The notes beneath the pieces are model-generated. The model searched no databases and was not told where the DNA came from. It saw only the letters and a list, made by a program, of their open reading frames with translations. A program made the translations under genes and the position numbers. From Bacillota bacterium (lineage in GTDB: Bacteria; Bacillota; Clostridia; Acetivibrionales; DSM-1351): 64,000 nucleotides of DNA. The stretch covers positions 1-64,000 of the forward strand of contig JAEWOH010000037.1 of NCBI GenBank assembly GCA_023460955.1, read 5' to 3'. This document shows, one piece after another, positions 25,923 through 34,138 of the stretch (its first letter is position 1; each line of letters opens with the position of its first letter).

Positions 25923-26786
25923 TTAAAGATCAACTTTTTTTAGTTCCAGTTCCTTTTTCCTCTTTTCTTGATATCTGCTAACCAGCACAGAAACAATTAC
26001 GCTTCCCAAAAGAATAGTAAAAATAGTGAGCAGTGAATATATTATCGGAATCTCCAGTCCGAAGAACAATATTCCAAGTTTCACTCCAGTAAACATAAGA
26101 ATCAAAGCAACCCCGAATTTAACATATTTGAACTTCTCCTGCATTGCAGCCAGTACGAAGTATAGGCTTCTCAATCCCAGAATTGCAAAAATGTTTGAAG
26201 TATAAACTATAAACGGATCGGTTGAAATTGAAAAAATAGCAGGTATAGAATCTATGGCAAAAAGAATATCGGAAAATTCAATGAGTACAAGTATGGCAAA
26301 AAGTGGAGTTGCATGAAGAATATTATTCTTTCTAACAAAGAATTTTTCCTCGTGCATGGTATCAGTAACCGGCAACACCTTACTAAGGAGTTTTATAACC
26401 TTACTGTCCTTGTGGTTGCCCTCCTCTTCACCACCAAACATCATCTTAAAGCCGCTTATAATAAGAATTATTCCGAATACATATAAAATCCAATGTATTT
26501 TGTTTATAATAGTTATTCCCAGCAAAATAAATATAAGCCTGAGGATTATTGCACCGAAAATACCATAATTTAAAACTCTTCTCTGATATTGCGGCTTAAT
26601 CCCAAAACTTGTGAACAAAATCAGAAACAGGAACAGATTGTCCACACTCAAACTGAGTTCAATCATATATCCGCCTAAAAATTCCAAAGCCTTATTATGG
26701 CCTTCAAAAACCAGTACACCTATGTTGAATAGTATCGCAAGTCCTATCCATAGCAGAACAAATTTTATTGCTTTTTTTGTCGACAT
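25923..26786 (-). CDS. TerC family integral membrane protein (Mn-related)
   Basis: 287-residue polytopic membrane protein of the TerC/Alx family. Signatures: MIELSLSVDNLFLFLILFTSF and VLIEFSDILFAIDSIPAIFSIS, both carrying the acidic residues (SVDN, EFSD, AIDS) typical of the family, then FAILGLRSLYF. TerC/Alx proteins are linked to manganese export or metallation of exported proteins. The yybP-ykoY riboswitch upstream supports a Mn-related role. ATG start with CAGGAGG upstream. Confidence 0.93.
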   Translation of the reverse strand: MSTKKAIKFVLLWIGLAILFNIGVLVFEGHNKALEFLGGYMIELSLSVDNLFLFLILFTSFGIKPQYQRRVLNYGIFGAIILRLIFILLGITIINKIHWILYVFGIILIISGFKMMFGGEEEGNHKDSKVIKLLSKVLPVTDTMHEEKFFVRKNNILHATPLFAILVLIEFSDILFAIDSIPAIFSISTDPFIVYTSNIFAILGLRSLYFVLAAMQEKFKYVKFGVALILMFTGVKLGILFFGLEIPIIYSLLTIFTILLGSVIVSVLVSRYQEKRKKELELKKVDL

Positions 26787-26900
26787 TTTTTGCCTCCTGA
26801 TTAATTTTATCGCACTAACCGGACATTACTAAGCCCTGCTTGTCCAAAGAGCCCAACGACTTCGGCAGCGGATGATATTGTTTATTGCGTAGTACACAAT

Positions 26901-27018
26901 AAAAAAAAACCTTGAATGCGTAAAACATTCAAGGTCTTGCTTTCCACTTTGGAGAATAAAGCCAGGTTATTTTAACCGGTTGTTGACTTTATCGCTTTTA
27001 AGCTACTCCCCTTTACTT
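26901..27018 (-). promoter_or_regulatory. yybP-ykoY (manganese) riboswitch with expression-platform terminator
   Basis: On the minus strand the leader of the TerC gene contains conserved blocks in the right order: AAAGGGGAGTAGC, GTCAACA, CCTGGCTTTA and GCAAGACC. The last block forms the first part of an intrinsic terminator (ACCTTGAATG/CATTCAAGGT followed by nine T). Mn2+ binding would thus prevent terminator formation and switch the TerC gene on. It begins about 115 bases upstream of the coding leader, leaving 114 bases to the start codon. Confidence 0.93.
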
Positions 27019-27024
27019 GTACTT

Positions 27025-27053
27025 AGTTTAGCAAAATTATTTAATTTAGTCAA
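27025..27053 (-). promoter_or_regulatory. Sigma-A promoter of the riboswitch-TerC unit
   Basis: TTGACT (27048-27053) and TAAACT (27025-27030) are spaced by exactly 17 bases on the minus strand. The predicted start near 27018 coincides with the first base of the riboswitch, which supports both calls. Confidence 0.7.
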
Positions 27054-27084
27054 TCAACACATAATTATTATTTTTAGAAGCTGA

Positions 27085-27181
27085 TAAGCCGCATCAGATT
27101 TCTGATGCGGCTTACGATTTAGATAGCTGCACTCTTTTAAACTTAAGGTTTAAGTCTACTCTGTAGACAATGTGCGGCAGC
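27085..27181 (-). ncRNA. Candidate structured RNA downstream of the TnpB-like gene
   Basis: Between 27126 and 27181 an outer stem GCTGC/GCAGC encloses two adjacent perfect 6-bp hairpins: TTAAAC-N5-GTTTAA (27137-27153) and GTCTAC-N3-GTAGAC (27154-27168). A separate 14-bp perfect hairpin, TAAGCCGCATCAG with its complement, is at 27085-27114. The region starts 72 bases after the TnpB-like stop codon on the same strand and has no clear T run. By analogy with TnpB guide RNAs it may be the partner RNA; it may also be only a complex terminator or repeat. Confidence 0.4.
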
Positions 27182-27252
27182 AAAAGCACAAATATATAAA
27201 CTTGTTAAAAATAAAATGACAAAATTATCGACTTATTATATAAACCTTTCAG

Positions 27253-28734
27253 CTAAACAATTTCTATGTTAGTAAAGTTGTTTTTCCTCAGTTTTTCAAT
27301 TATACTTCTCACTTCATTTGTATTAAGGTTCATAGCATTTGCATAGTCTTCAACGTACTCTGATATATTTTGGATTTCTTCCTTTAGCCTTTCTAAAGGA
27401 TTTTCGTTTCTTTCCACAAATAATTCAAGTCCGATAAGCTCATTCTTAAGGTACATACCTTCAGGAGTACGTCTGCCCCGAAGCTTGACAGGTTCATTTC
27501 TGTACTTTATAAGCTTTGCAGCCAGATTATAGCTGCCAAGGCTGTCCAGACCACTGCTTAAGCCGCAGGTTGTACATATAAACATAGTTTTTGAAAACCT
27601 GTTTTTTCTTGTATTGCTGCCACATATACTGCACCTGTGAAAAATATCTACCGAGCTGACTATGGCAGGTCCGGGAAGACCTTTCTGAGGAAGCTTATAT
27701 TCAAGAATTCTGGCAAGGTCATTATACCGCTTGCAGCCAAAGGTGGGCTTCTGAGTTACACCGTCCTCAATCCAACTCAATTTGTCACCCTTGCCGGTAA
27801 GATTCTGCAGGACCACCATTGACTTATTTTTTAAGGCTATTTCAATAATTTTATTTGTCAGCTTATGGATATCCTGCTTTTGCTCACTGGAATTTCCTTT
27901 TATATTAAAGTCCAAACTCCCTGTTGTAACCGGATTGGCCTTATTGTCAATTATTGTGTAATTCAGTGCTGTCTCAATTCCTCTGCACAGTCCCATATAA
28001 GTTGAGGTTTCTACTTTATCCTCTTCCGGTAATTCTATGCTGATGCTCAAGAAAAATTCGTTATTTTTATTTATGAGTCGTGCTGTTCTGAGAATTTCCG
28101 GTCTTTCTACTGCCTGTTGCAGCATACTGAGCTGCCATTTTCCAAATGACAGCGGAGCAATGATAAAGGTCTCCTTTTGTAAGGCTTTAGCACCCTCCTC
28201 CATCTTTGACAAGCAAGTTAAAGTCCTTTTAAAAATAAAGCTTTCTCTTTTTTTCCCGTTTCTGATGTTCATCAAAAAGAGCTTTGCAAAAAATTTATTA
28301 GCTTCTTTGTCATATAAAAGACAGAAGCTTCTCTTTGTATCATACCTGCAAAAATAAATGGGCCGAAGTTTATCTTCAGCATTCACAGGTTCCTTTTTAT
28401 ACGGTGGAAACGGCATATGGGGATTGTTTTTTTTCTGCATAAAATAGCTTGCCAGGGTCATACCGAAATCAAATTTCAACGAATCCTTAAACGGTTGGAT
28501 ATCAAACTTGTTTATTTCTGCCGAAATATTGCTGTCTATCCACTTTGACAAGCCCAGAGTGCTATACGTGCCCCTTTGAGATCTATAGTTGATCTCTATA
28601 TTTTCAATATCTGCCCTAGCCTTTGCAAGCAGGTAGTTATATGCATTGTTGTAATTAATAAAAGCGTTGTTAATAATATTTTTTTTAGAAGTGCCGGGTT
28701 TATGCAATTTTAAATGTATCGTTCTTAATCCCAT
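27253..28734 (-). CDS. TnpB-like protein, predicted nuclease-dead (RuvC Asp and Glu replaced)
   Basis: 493-residue relative of the IS200/IS605 TnpB family. The alignable part runs from about residue 240: YMGLCRGIETALNYTI corresponds to the RuvC-I motif GxDxGxxxxA but has Cys250 in place of the catalytic Asp. MVVLQNLTG has Gln310 in place of the RuvC-II Glu. The zinc ribbon (Cys368, Cys371, Cys387, Cys390) and the RuvC-III Asp397 remain. An extra 90-residue helical C-terminus follows, possibly winged-helix. Strong GGAGG site; 12 bases after the phosphatase gene, so it is operon-integrated. There is no TnpA and no transposon ends. Confidence 0.85.
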   Translation of the reverse strand: MGLRTIHLKLHKPGTSKKNIINNAFINYNNAYNYLLAKARADIENIEINYRSQRGTYSTLGLSKWIDSNISAEINKFDIQPFKDSLKFDFGMTLASYFMQKKNNPHMPFPPYKKEPVNAEDKLRPIYFCRYDTKRSFCLLYDKEANKFFAKLFLMNIRNGKKRESFIFKRTLTCLSKMEEGAKALQKETFIIAPLSFGKWQLSMLQQAVERPEILRTARLINKNNEFFLSISIELPEEDKVETSTYMGLCRGIETALNYTIIDNKANPVTTGSLDFNIKGNSSEQKQDIHKLTNKIIEIALKNKSMVVLQNLTGKGDKLSWIEDGVTQKPTFGCKRYNDLARILEYKLPQKGLPGPAIVSSVDIFHRCSICGSNTRKNRFSKTMFICTTCGLSSGLDSLGSYNLAAKLIKYRNEPVKLRGRRTPEGMYLKNELIGLELFVERNENPLERLKEEIQNISEYVEDYANAMNLNTNEVRSIIEKLRKNNFTNIEIV

Positions 28735-28746
28735 GGCTACCTCCTG

Positions 28747-29919
28747 CTAACAGTATTCCATTGTAATATGTTTTCCAGCCTGCCTCAGTACGCCGGCTAT
28801 TTCTTCAACCAACTTGAACTTAAGCCCCATATTAAGAGGAAACTCCGGATTTTGGTGTGCCGGATTTATTGCCTGACCTATAAAGAAATAGATGCTGGTA
28901 CTTTCCTCAAGCAGCATTTTCGCCAATCTGGAGGCTCCATCCTTTTTGTTGAGCTTCAAATAATCCCCCATTGTGCTTTCAGGAGAGATACAATCCTTCA
29001 AAAGCTCCAGAGTTTTTCTTAAGGTCAGCACACCTTCGGTAGTAAGGTTTATTCCTTCAATTTCTGCTGTTGGCGGCACGGAAGGGTTAAAATACTCTAT
29101 GGATGTTTTAATTTCTTTTTTGGTTATTCTCGAAACGATCTGTGAGGTAGTACCTCCACAAATAACCTTCTTTCCCTCTCTTGTAATGAACTTTTTAACA
29201 ATGTCTTCGTCTTTTTGGGAATCAACCGGAGGTCCAATCATTAAATTAAGCTTAATAGGCTTTTTTGCCTTTAAGGCTACGACCGTTGTATCATCTCCGG
29301 GTTCGCCGGCATATAGACTGTCACAGGCAGATAGCAGCAGCTTGGCAACAGCCTTTGAAGACATATCTTTTTTATAGGTTTTCTGAACATATTCTCTGAC
29401 ATTATTCCACTGCCAGCCAAGGTTAAGTGTCTGTCCGACGCCTGCGTGGATAACTCCATCACTTATCATAACAAATAAATCATCAGGACTTACGGTAAAT
29501 CTAGCTTCATTTATCAGCTTACCGCTGATTTCGCGGCTTTCGGTTTCAATCTCCAGAAGCTTTCCCTTTCTTAGCCGCATAATAGAAGGGTTGTCAAACT
29601 CTACAAGATAGCCCTCTCCCGTATTGAATATCTGCATGATCGAGAAGGTAGAGTATGCTACTCCCCTTTCCTTGCATACGGGCAGAGTACTCGCAATTGT
29701 GTTAACTGCCTCATCTATATCCAGGCCGTTTGACATTATTGTTCCAATTATCTTTGAGGTAAGAGTGGCAAGTATATTGGCTTTCACTCCGCTTCCAAGA
29801 CCATCTGCCAGCACAACTACGACAGAATCCGAGCTTCTTATAATCTCAACCTTGTCTCCGCAGAGTTCTTCCCTATATTTATTTAAGCTTTCATAATTTA
29901 CATCTATGTATAGGCTCAC
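28747..29919 (-). CDS. SpoIIE-type PP2C serine phosphatase
   Basis: 390-residue PPM-family phosphatase. The metal-binding residues are intact: LADGLGSG (Asp39), MISDGV (Asp154) and GEPGDDTT (Asp209, Asp210). The C-terminal 170 residues (from about PIKLNLMIGPP) are an extra domain of unknown fold. The GTG start overlaps the hydrogenase stop by 4 bases (GTGA). Such phosphatases usually act on STAS anti-anti-sigma factors; here no STAS partner is in the operon, so its substrate may be encoded elsewhere. It is not SpoIIE, which has ten membrane helices. Confidence 0.88.
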   Translation of the reverse strand: MSLYIDVNYESLNKYREELCGDKVEIIRSSDSVVVVLADGLGSGVKANILATLTSKIIGTIMSNGLDIDEAVNTIASTLPVCKERGVAYSTFSIMQIFNTGEGYLVEFDNPSIMRLRKGKLLEIETESREISGKLINEARFTVSPDDLFVMISDGVIHAGVGQTLNLGWQWNNVREYVQKTYKKDMSSKAVAKLLLSACDSLYAGEPGDDTTVVALKAKKPIKLNLMIGPPVDSQKDEDIVKKFITREGKKVICGGTTSQIVSRITKKEIKTSIEYFNPSVPPTAEIEGINLTTEGVLTLRKTLELLKDCISPESTMGDYLKLNKKDGASRLAKMLLEESTSIYFFIGQAINPAHQNPEFPLNMGLKFKLVEEIAGVLRQAGKHITMEYC

Positions 29920-31640
29920 GTAGCTTCACCCATCTCCGACATAATTGATTTTTTGAGTTTAGTCAGGGCAACTTTTGTTTCAGCTGTTGTTTCACCCAAC
30001 AAGCTGGCAATTTCCTGCGCAACTCTCATTTGCTTCTCCATTACCTTTTGAGCTATATCAATATTTTGTGAACGGCTTTCAAATATTTTCTGTCTCTGTT
30101 TTTCCTCGTCAGTAATATCGTTTATTATTACAATTAATGTATTATGCTTACTTACATTTATAATAGATTGCTTAACTATCAAATTGTAATCTGAATAATC
30201 ATACTTCTCGTCATATATATTTTCCTCGCTATCGAGTACTCTTTCAAACAGATCACATTGAAGGATTTCCTGGATATGCATTCCCTCTACATCTGTGGCA
30301 CCAAGCCTGAACATGTTTTTTGCAGACTTGTTGACTTCTTGAATATGAAGGTTTTTATCCAATGCAAATATAGCATAGGGAGTATAATTAATTATTATAT
30401 TTGAAATGGACTCAGCTCGCTCCCTCATGTAAGGCAAACACATATGCACCTGTGCTTTTCCTCGGAAAACGGCTATTGCTTTTTCTCTGCAGGTAGGATA
30501 TCCGCATGCACCGCAGTTTAGCTCCTTGTCAACGCTGAATTTACCTATACTGTTTAAAATACCCTGTATTACAGCTTCTGAGGGCTCTTCATTCTTTTTA
30601 GATCTGTCAATAAAGGTTTTTGAAAAGTCAATCTTGGTAGATGACATTAAAGAACCTTTAGTATCATTTTGATTTGCAGCTGATTTTTTTGCATAATTTA
30701 TCAATCTTTCCCTTGAAGTCAGAAAGCCACCATGGATATGTTTCATACATGGACCGGCTATACAGCCACCGGCACAACTGCTCATTTCTATGAAATAATT
30801 TTCAATATTTCCTTCAACTATGGATTGCAAGATATCTATACATCGCTCAAAGCCGTCAACGCTTATGGATCGGTAATTCTTTTTAGCACTTTTGTCAATG
30901 GTTTTTAGAATCCCACCCGGAACCGGATAAATTCTTGTAATATTATCAAAGTTTCTGATTTCCTCTGTCATATCCAAATTCTGATAGATTGCCTCTTCTT
31001 CAAACCATTTGTCAAGTTCGTCAAAGGTTATTACTGCATCAATTTGGTTTTCATTCTGCAAATCATTATATTCTTCTTTTTTAGAAATACATGGTCCTAT
31101 GAAAACAACTTTTATTCTTTGCCCATAGGTCTCTCTTAACATTTTAGCGTGTGCTATCATTGGAGATACAACCGGAGCCAACATGCCGATAAGCTCAGGA
31201 TAGTGTTTTTCAATCAGGAATATTATTGAAGAGCAGCAGCTTGTAATTATATTCTTCATTTCTTTTTTATATAAGAGCTTCTCATACTGTCGTGAAACTT
31301 GATAAGCTCCGTTTGCAGTACCCTCCACATGAGTAAAGCCAAGTTTTTTAAGAGCGCAGTAAAGCCACTTGTCATCATAATCAAAGGCTGATACAAAGGA
31401 AGGTGCAAGGCTGACATAAACCTTTTCCTTTTTGCTTATAAACTTCTTAACCTTTTCTATTTCACTGTTTACACTTTTAGCATTTTGAGGACAAACCTTA
31501 AGACAGCTTCCGCAGAGGGTACACTCGTCATGAATAATTTCAGCCTGATCATTTTTAAATGCGATAGCATTGACAGGGCAGCTTCTTATACACTTGTAAC
31601 AATTTTTACAGTTTGCTTCTCTAAATTGAATTATACTCAT
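29916..31640 (-). CDS. Sensory-type [FeFe]-hydrogenase with PAS domain
   Basis: 574 residues: two [4Fe-4S] ferredoxin motifs (Cys11, 14, 17, 21 and Cys40, 43, 46, 50), then an H-cluster domain with TSCCS (135-136), GPCISKKE (Cys184) and SSCAGGCIAGPC (Cys289, Cys293). The GGGQP segment of catalytic enzymes is absent. An Fe-S domain (Cys376, 379, 384, 401), a PAS domain (about 412-510) and a coiled-coil tail follow. This is the layout of HydS-type sensors of H2 or redox state. Both ends overlap neighbouring genes by 4 bases. Confidence 0.88.
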   Translation of the reverse strand: MSIIQFREANCKNCYKCIRSCPVNAIAFKNDQAEIIHDECTLCGSCLKVCPQNAKSVNSEIEKVKKFISKKEKVYVSLAPSFVSAFDYDDKWLYCALKKLGFTHVEGTANGAYQVSRQYEKLLYKKEMKNIITSCCSSIIFLIEKHYPELIGMLAPVVSPMIAHAKMLRETYGQRIKVVFIGPCISKKEEYNDLQNENQIDAVITFDELDKWFEEEAIYQNLDMTEEIRNFDNITRIYPVPGGILKTIDKSAKKNYRSISVDGFERCIDILQSIVEGNIENYFIEMSSCAGGCIAGPCMKHIHGGFLTSRERLINYAKKSAANQNDTKGSLMSSTKIDFSKTFIDRSKKNEEPSEAVIQGILNSIGKFSVDKELNCGACGYPTCREKAIAVFRGKAQVHMCLPYMRERAESISNIIINYTPYAIFALDKNLHIQEVNKSAKNMFRLGATDVEGMHIQEILQCDLFERVLDSEENIYDEKYDYSDYNLIVKQSIINVSKHNTLIVIINDITDEEKQRQKIFESRSQNIDIAQKVMEKQMRVAQEIASLLGETTAETKVALTKLKKSIMSEMGEAT

Positions 31641-31894
31641 ATTTGCGCCTCTAACCGGTTTATAACCTTTTCTGTAAAAAAGCTTTCCGCATTAACAATA
31701 GCCACATCACCATAAAAGACATCCCCAACCTTAACGCATACACCATTGGTGCATTTCCCCATACAAAAGGAGGCCTTGAGAACAGCCTTCTGATCTAAAT
31801 TATTTTCTTTAATAAGCCTCTGGAAGCAGTTTATAATCTGATAAGAGCCCTTAAGATGACATGAGCTTCCCACACAAACATAAATATCAAGCAT
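31637..31894 (-). CDS. Thioredoxin-like [2Fe-2S] ferredoxin (NuoE C-terminal type)
   Basis: 85-residue protein with the cluster ligands CVGSSC and CMGKCTNGVC, the pattern of the thioredoxin-like [2Fe-2S] domain of NuoE/HydC. It probably passes electrons to or from the sensory hydrogenase encoded next. Its stop overlaps the following ATG by 4 bases. First gene of the four-gene operon, behind a promoter with a Rex-like box. Confidence 0.88.
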   Translation of the reverse strand: MLDIYVCVGSSCHLKGSYQIINCFQRLIKENNLDQKAVLKASFCMGKCTNGVCVKVGDVFYGDVAIVNAESFFTEKVINRLEAQI

Positions 31895-31975
31895 TATATC
31901 AATCTCCCACCTGAATTTTGCACCTGTTTCGGTACTTTTTTTCCAATTATTAATCAGACCAAGTTCAGGACATAT

Positions 31976-32026
31976 TTGTTAAACAAATAACAATTTCATT
32001 GTAAACCATTGTTAAATTTATGTCAA
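31976..32026 (-). promoter_or_regulatory. Promoter with Rex-like box of the sensory hydrogenase operon
   Basis: On the minus strand TTGACA (32021-32026) and TACAAT (31998-32003) are 17 bases apart. The start near 31991 lies inside TTGTTAAACAAATAACAA (31976-31993), one mismatch from the Rex consensus TTGTTAANNNNTTAACAA. A site in this place would block transcription when NADH/NAD+ is low. The leader to the first start codon is about 95 bases. Confidence 0.7.
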
Positions 32027-32102
32027 TTAAAACACACACTTTCCAGGATGCTTATGTCCGAATAATTCAATTTATTGCTGTACTTCTTCTTAAAATTCTC
32101 TG

Positions 32103-32237
32103 TTACTTATTAATACAGCCATAACAGTTATATTCCATGTCACTTTTAGTTTCGTCCACTACTGAAAGTTTTGAGCAAATGGAGTTTGCAGTCTCAGAAG
32201 AATTATTTCTATACTCACATGTGTTTTTTTCAGGCAT
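32103..32237 (-). CDS. Small four-cysteine protein, unknown
   Basis: 44-residue open frame with ATG start and an excellent GAGGTGATAAT site. The peptide has Cys7, Cys21, Cys38 and Cys41; the last two form CYGC near the C-terminus. It is hydrophilic, with no signal or membrane helix. It lies between the two hydrogenase operons on the same strand; its promoter is not clear. Codon use and the site make it credible, but I have no family for it. A metal- or redox-binding peptide is one possibility. Confidence 0.65.
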   Translation of the reverse strand: MPEKNTCEYRNNSSETANSICSKLSVVDETKSDMEYNCYGCINK

Positions 32238-32310
32238 TATTATCACCTCTTTTTTTTAGTTTTTATAGCAAATGTTATGAAATTTATGAAATGTTATAGT
32301 GATAATGCAA

Positions 32311-32398
32311 TCTCCCGGGAAAAAGTGAATAGCTCAAAATTTGAACGACGATGAATAGCTTGGAACAGCAACAAGTTTTTTGTTGAATTCCCGGGAGA
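32311..32398 (-). other. Inverted-repeat element downstream of hydA
   Basis: Perfect 11-bp arms TCTCCCGGGAA and TTCCCGGGAGA enclose 66 bases, which contain an inner hairpin (CAACAA-N5-TTGTTG on the minus strand) and two copies of TGAATAGCT. It begins 22 bases after the hydA stop. It may be the 3' stem of the hyd transcript acting as a processed or protective structure; a T run after the stem is missing. Confidence 0.5.
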
Positions 32399-32419
32399 AA
32401 TACATTTAAGAATTACTGT

Positions 32420-34138
32420 TTATTTGTGATGTTTGTGTCTGTGTAGAATTTCTCTGTTTGAAATAAGTATGCCGTTGTAAAGGGCTTCAATAGCAGGATT
32501 ATCTTCAGATCTCTTGATTGGTGAGGCTTTATCAACCTTGTAGATTCCTTTCGCCCTTTTCTTTCTGACATCACTTGTCTGAGGAATTGGCTGACCTGCA
32601 CCACCGATACAACCTCCGGGACAAGCCATTACTTCTACAAAGTCAAAACTTTCTTCACCTTTTTCTATCTTTTTAATAAGGATTTCAGCGTTCTTTAATC
32701 CATGAACAACAGCTATTCTGACATTTCTTCCGTCAATTTCGGCTGAAGCCTCCTTGACGCCTTCCATTCCTCTGACGCCTGAATACGCGATGTTTTGTAA
32801 AGTTGAAGCATTTTTCTCTTTATAATAGTATCTTAAAACTGCTTCTGAAACTCCGCCGCTTACACCGAATATAACACCGGCACCGCTAGTAAACCCGAAG
32901 GGCATATCCAACGCTTCATCCTCTAATTCGTTGAATACTATACCGTTTTGCTGAATCATTATTGCAAGCTCCTGAGTGGTTATAACCATATCCACATCCC
33001 TTACGCCATCAGTTGTATTTTCTGGTCTTGCAGCCTCGAATTTCTTTGCTGTACACGGCATAATGGCAATAACTACATTTTCTTTACCATCATCTTTGTA
33101 AAGCTTCTTAAACTGTTCCTTGATTACCACGCCAAACATCTGCTGTGGAGAGCGGCAGGAAGAAACATGTTCCATCAAATCGGGATGTTTCTGCTCGGCG
33201 TATTTGAACCAAGCCGGACAGCAGGAGCTGAAGAGCGGCATACCTTTACCGGAGGTTTCTCCTTTTTTCAGCACTCTGTTCTGTATTTTATCCATGAGCT
33301 CTTCAGCTTCCTCAATAACTGTGAGGTCGGCACCGACAGCTGTATCAAACACCTGATCAAAACCGAGTTTTCTTAGAGCTGCAACTATTTTGCCCATTGT
33401 TACGGTGCCGGGTTCAAGCCCGAAATCTTCGCCGATAGCAACTCTTACTGCCGGTGCGATCTGAGCTATTACACGCTTGTTCTTGTCCTGAAGCGCCTCA
33501 TATGCTCTGTCCATATCTTTCTTTATCATTAGTGCACCGGTTGGGCAAACCACACGACACTGTCCGCAATTTACACAGTCAACCTCATGAAGGGGTTTAT
33601 TGAAGGCAGTAGTTACCTGGAGGTTTGAACCTCTGTAGGCGAAGTCCAGAACACCAACCCCCTGTATTTCCTGGCAGGCTCTGACACAGTCCCCACAAAG
33701 GATACACTTGTTTGGGTTTCTGACAATGGAAGGGCCCAAATCATCTATGGGCAGTTCCTTCTTTTCCTGACCGAACCTGATCTGCTTTACTCCAACCTTT
33801 AAAGCGATTTCCTGAAGCTTGCACCTACCACTTTTCTCACAGGTAGTACAGTCTCTGTCATGATTAGCAAGCAACAGCTCCAAAATCATTTTCCTATGTT
33901 TTTTTAATTTGTCTGTATTTGTCCATACCTCCATACCGTCTTTGGGCGGTGTGGAACAGGAAGTAAGAGTACTTCCCCATTTATCTTCAACCATACACAT
34001 TCTGCAGGCACCGTAAACACTCAGTTCTGAATGATAGCAGAAGGTTGGAAGCTCAATGCCTGCCTTTCTTATAACAGCAAGTATATTTTTTTCGTCATTA
34101 AACTCAACTAACTGACCATCTATAATCATGTTCCCCAT
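32420..34138 (-). CDS. hydA: [FeFe]-hydrogenase catalytic subunit of a HydABC complex
   Basis: H2-evolving subunit of a trimeric, NADH/ferredoxin-linked hydrogenase. 572 residues: N-terminal [2Fe-2S] (Cys34, 45, 48, 61), His/Cys [4Fe-4S] (His93, Cys97, 100, 106), two [4Fe-4S] (Cys145, 148, 151, 155 and 188, 191, 194, 198), then the H-cluster motifs SSCCPAW (306-307), MPCTAKK and MACPGGCIGGAGQP. All ligands are present, so it should be active. hydB ends 124 bases upstream; hydC-B-A is one operon. With HydB and HydC it likely performs electron bifurcation/confurcation. Confidence 0.95.
   Translation of the reverse strand: MGNMIIDGQLVEFNDEKNILAVIRKAGIELPTFCYHSELSVYGACRMCMVEDKWGSTLTSCSTPPKDGMEVWTNTDKLKKHRKMILELLLANHDRDCTTCEKSGRCKLQEIALKVGVKQIRFGQEKKELPIDDLGPSIVRNPNKCILCGDCVRACQEIQGVGVLDFAYRGSNLQVTTAFNKPLHEVDCVNCGQCRVVCPTGALMIKKDMDRAYEALQDKNKRVIAQIAPAVRVAIGEDFGLEPGTVTMGKIVAALRKLGFDQVFDTAVGADLTVIEEAEELMDKIQNRVLKKGETSGKGMPLFSSCCPAWFKYAEQKHPDLMEHVSSCRSPQQMFGVVIKEQFKKLYKDDGKENVVIAIMPCTAKKFEAARPENTTDGVRDVDMVITTQELAIMIQQNGIVFNELEDEALDMPFGFTSGAGVIFGVSGGVSEAVLRYYYKEKNASTLQNIAYSGVRGMEGVKEASAEIDGRNVRIAVVHGLKNAEILIKKIEKGEESFDFVEVMACPGGCIGGAGQPIPQTSDVRKKRAKGIYKVDKASPIKRSEDNPAIEALYNGILISNREILHRHKHHK

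Noticed and set aside
27253..28734. A mobile IS200/IS605 insertion
   Set aside because: No TnpA, no left- or right-end hairpins flanking the gene, an operon-type ribosome site and 12-base spacing to the upstream gene.
28747..29919. SpoIIE itself
   Set aside because: It lacks the ten membrane helices and the length (about 800 residues) of SpoIIE, and sits in a hydrogenase operon.
31976..31993. Simple AT-rich palindrome with no function
   Set aside because: Its fit to the Rex consensus, position on the start site and a matching box at hydC make a Rex site the better reading.
32413..32604. 63-codon frame inside hydA
   Set aside because: It is a shadow of the hydA coding sequence in another frame.
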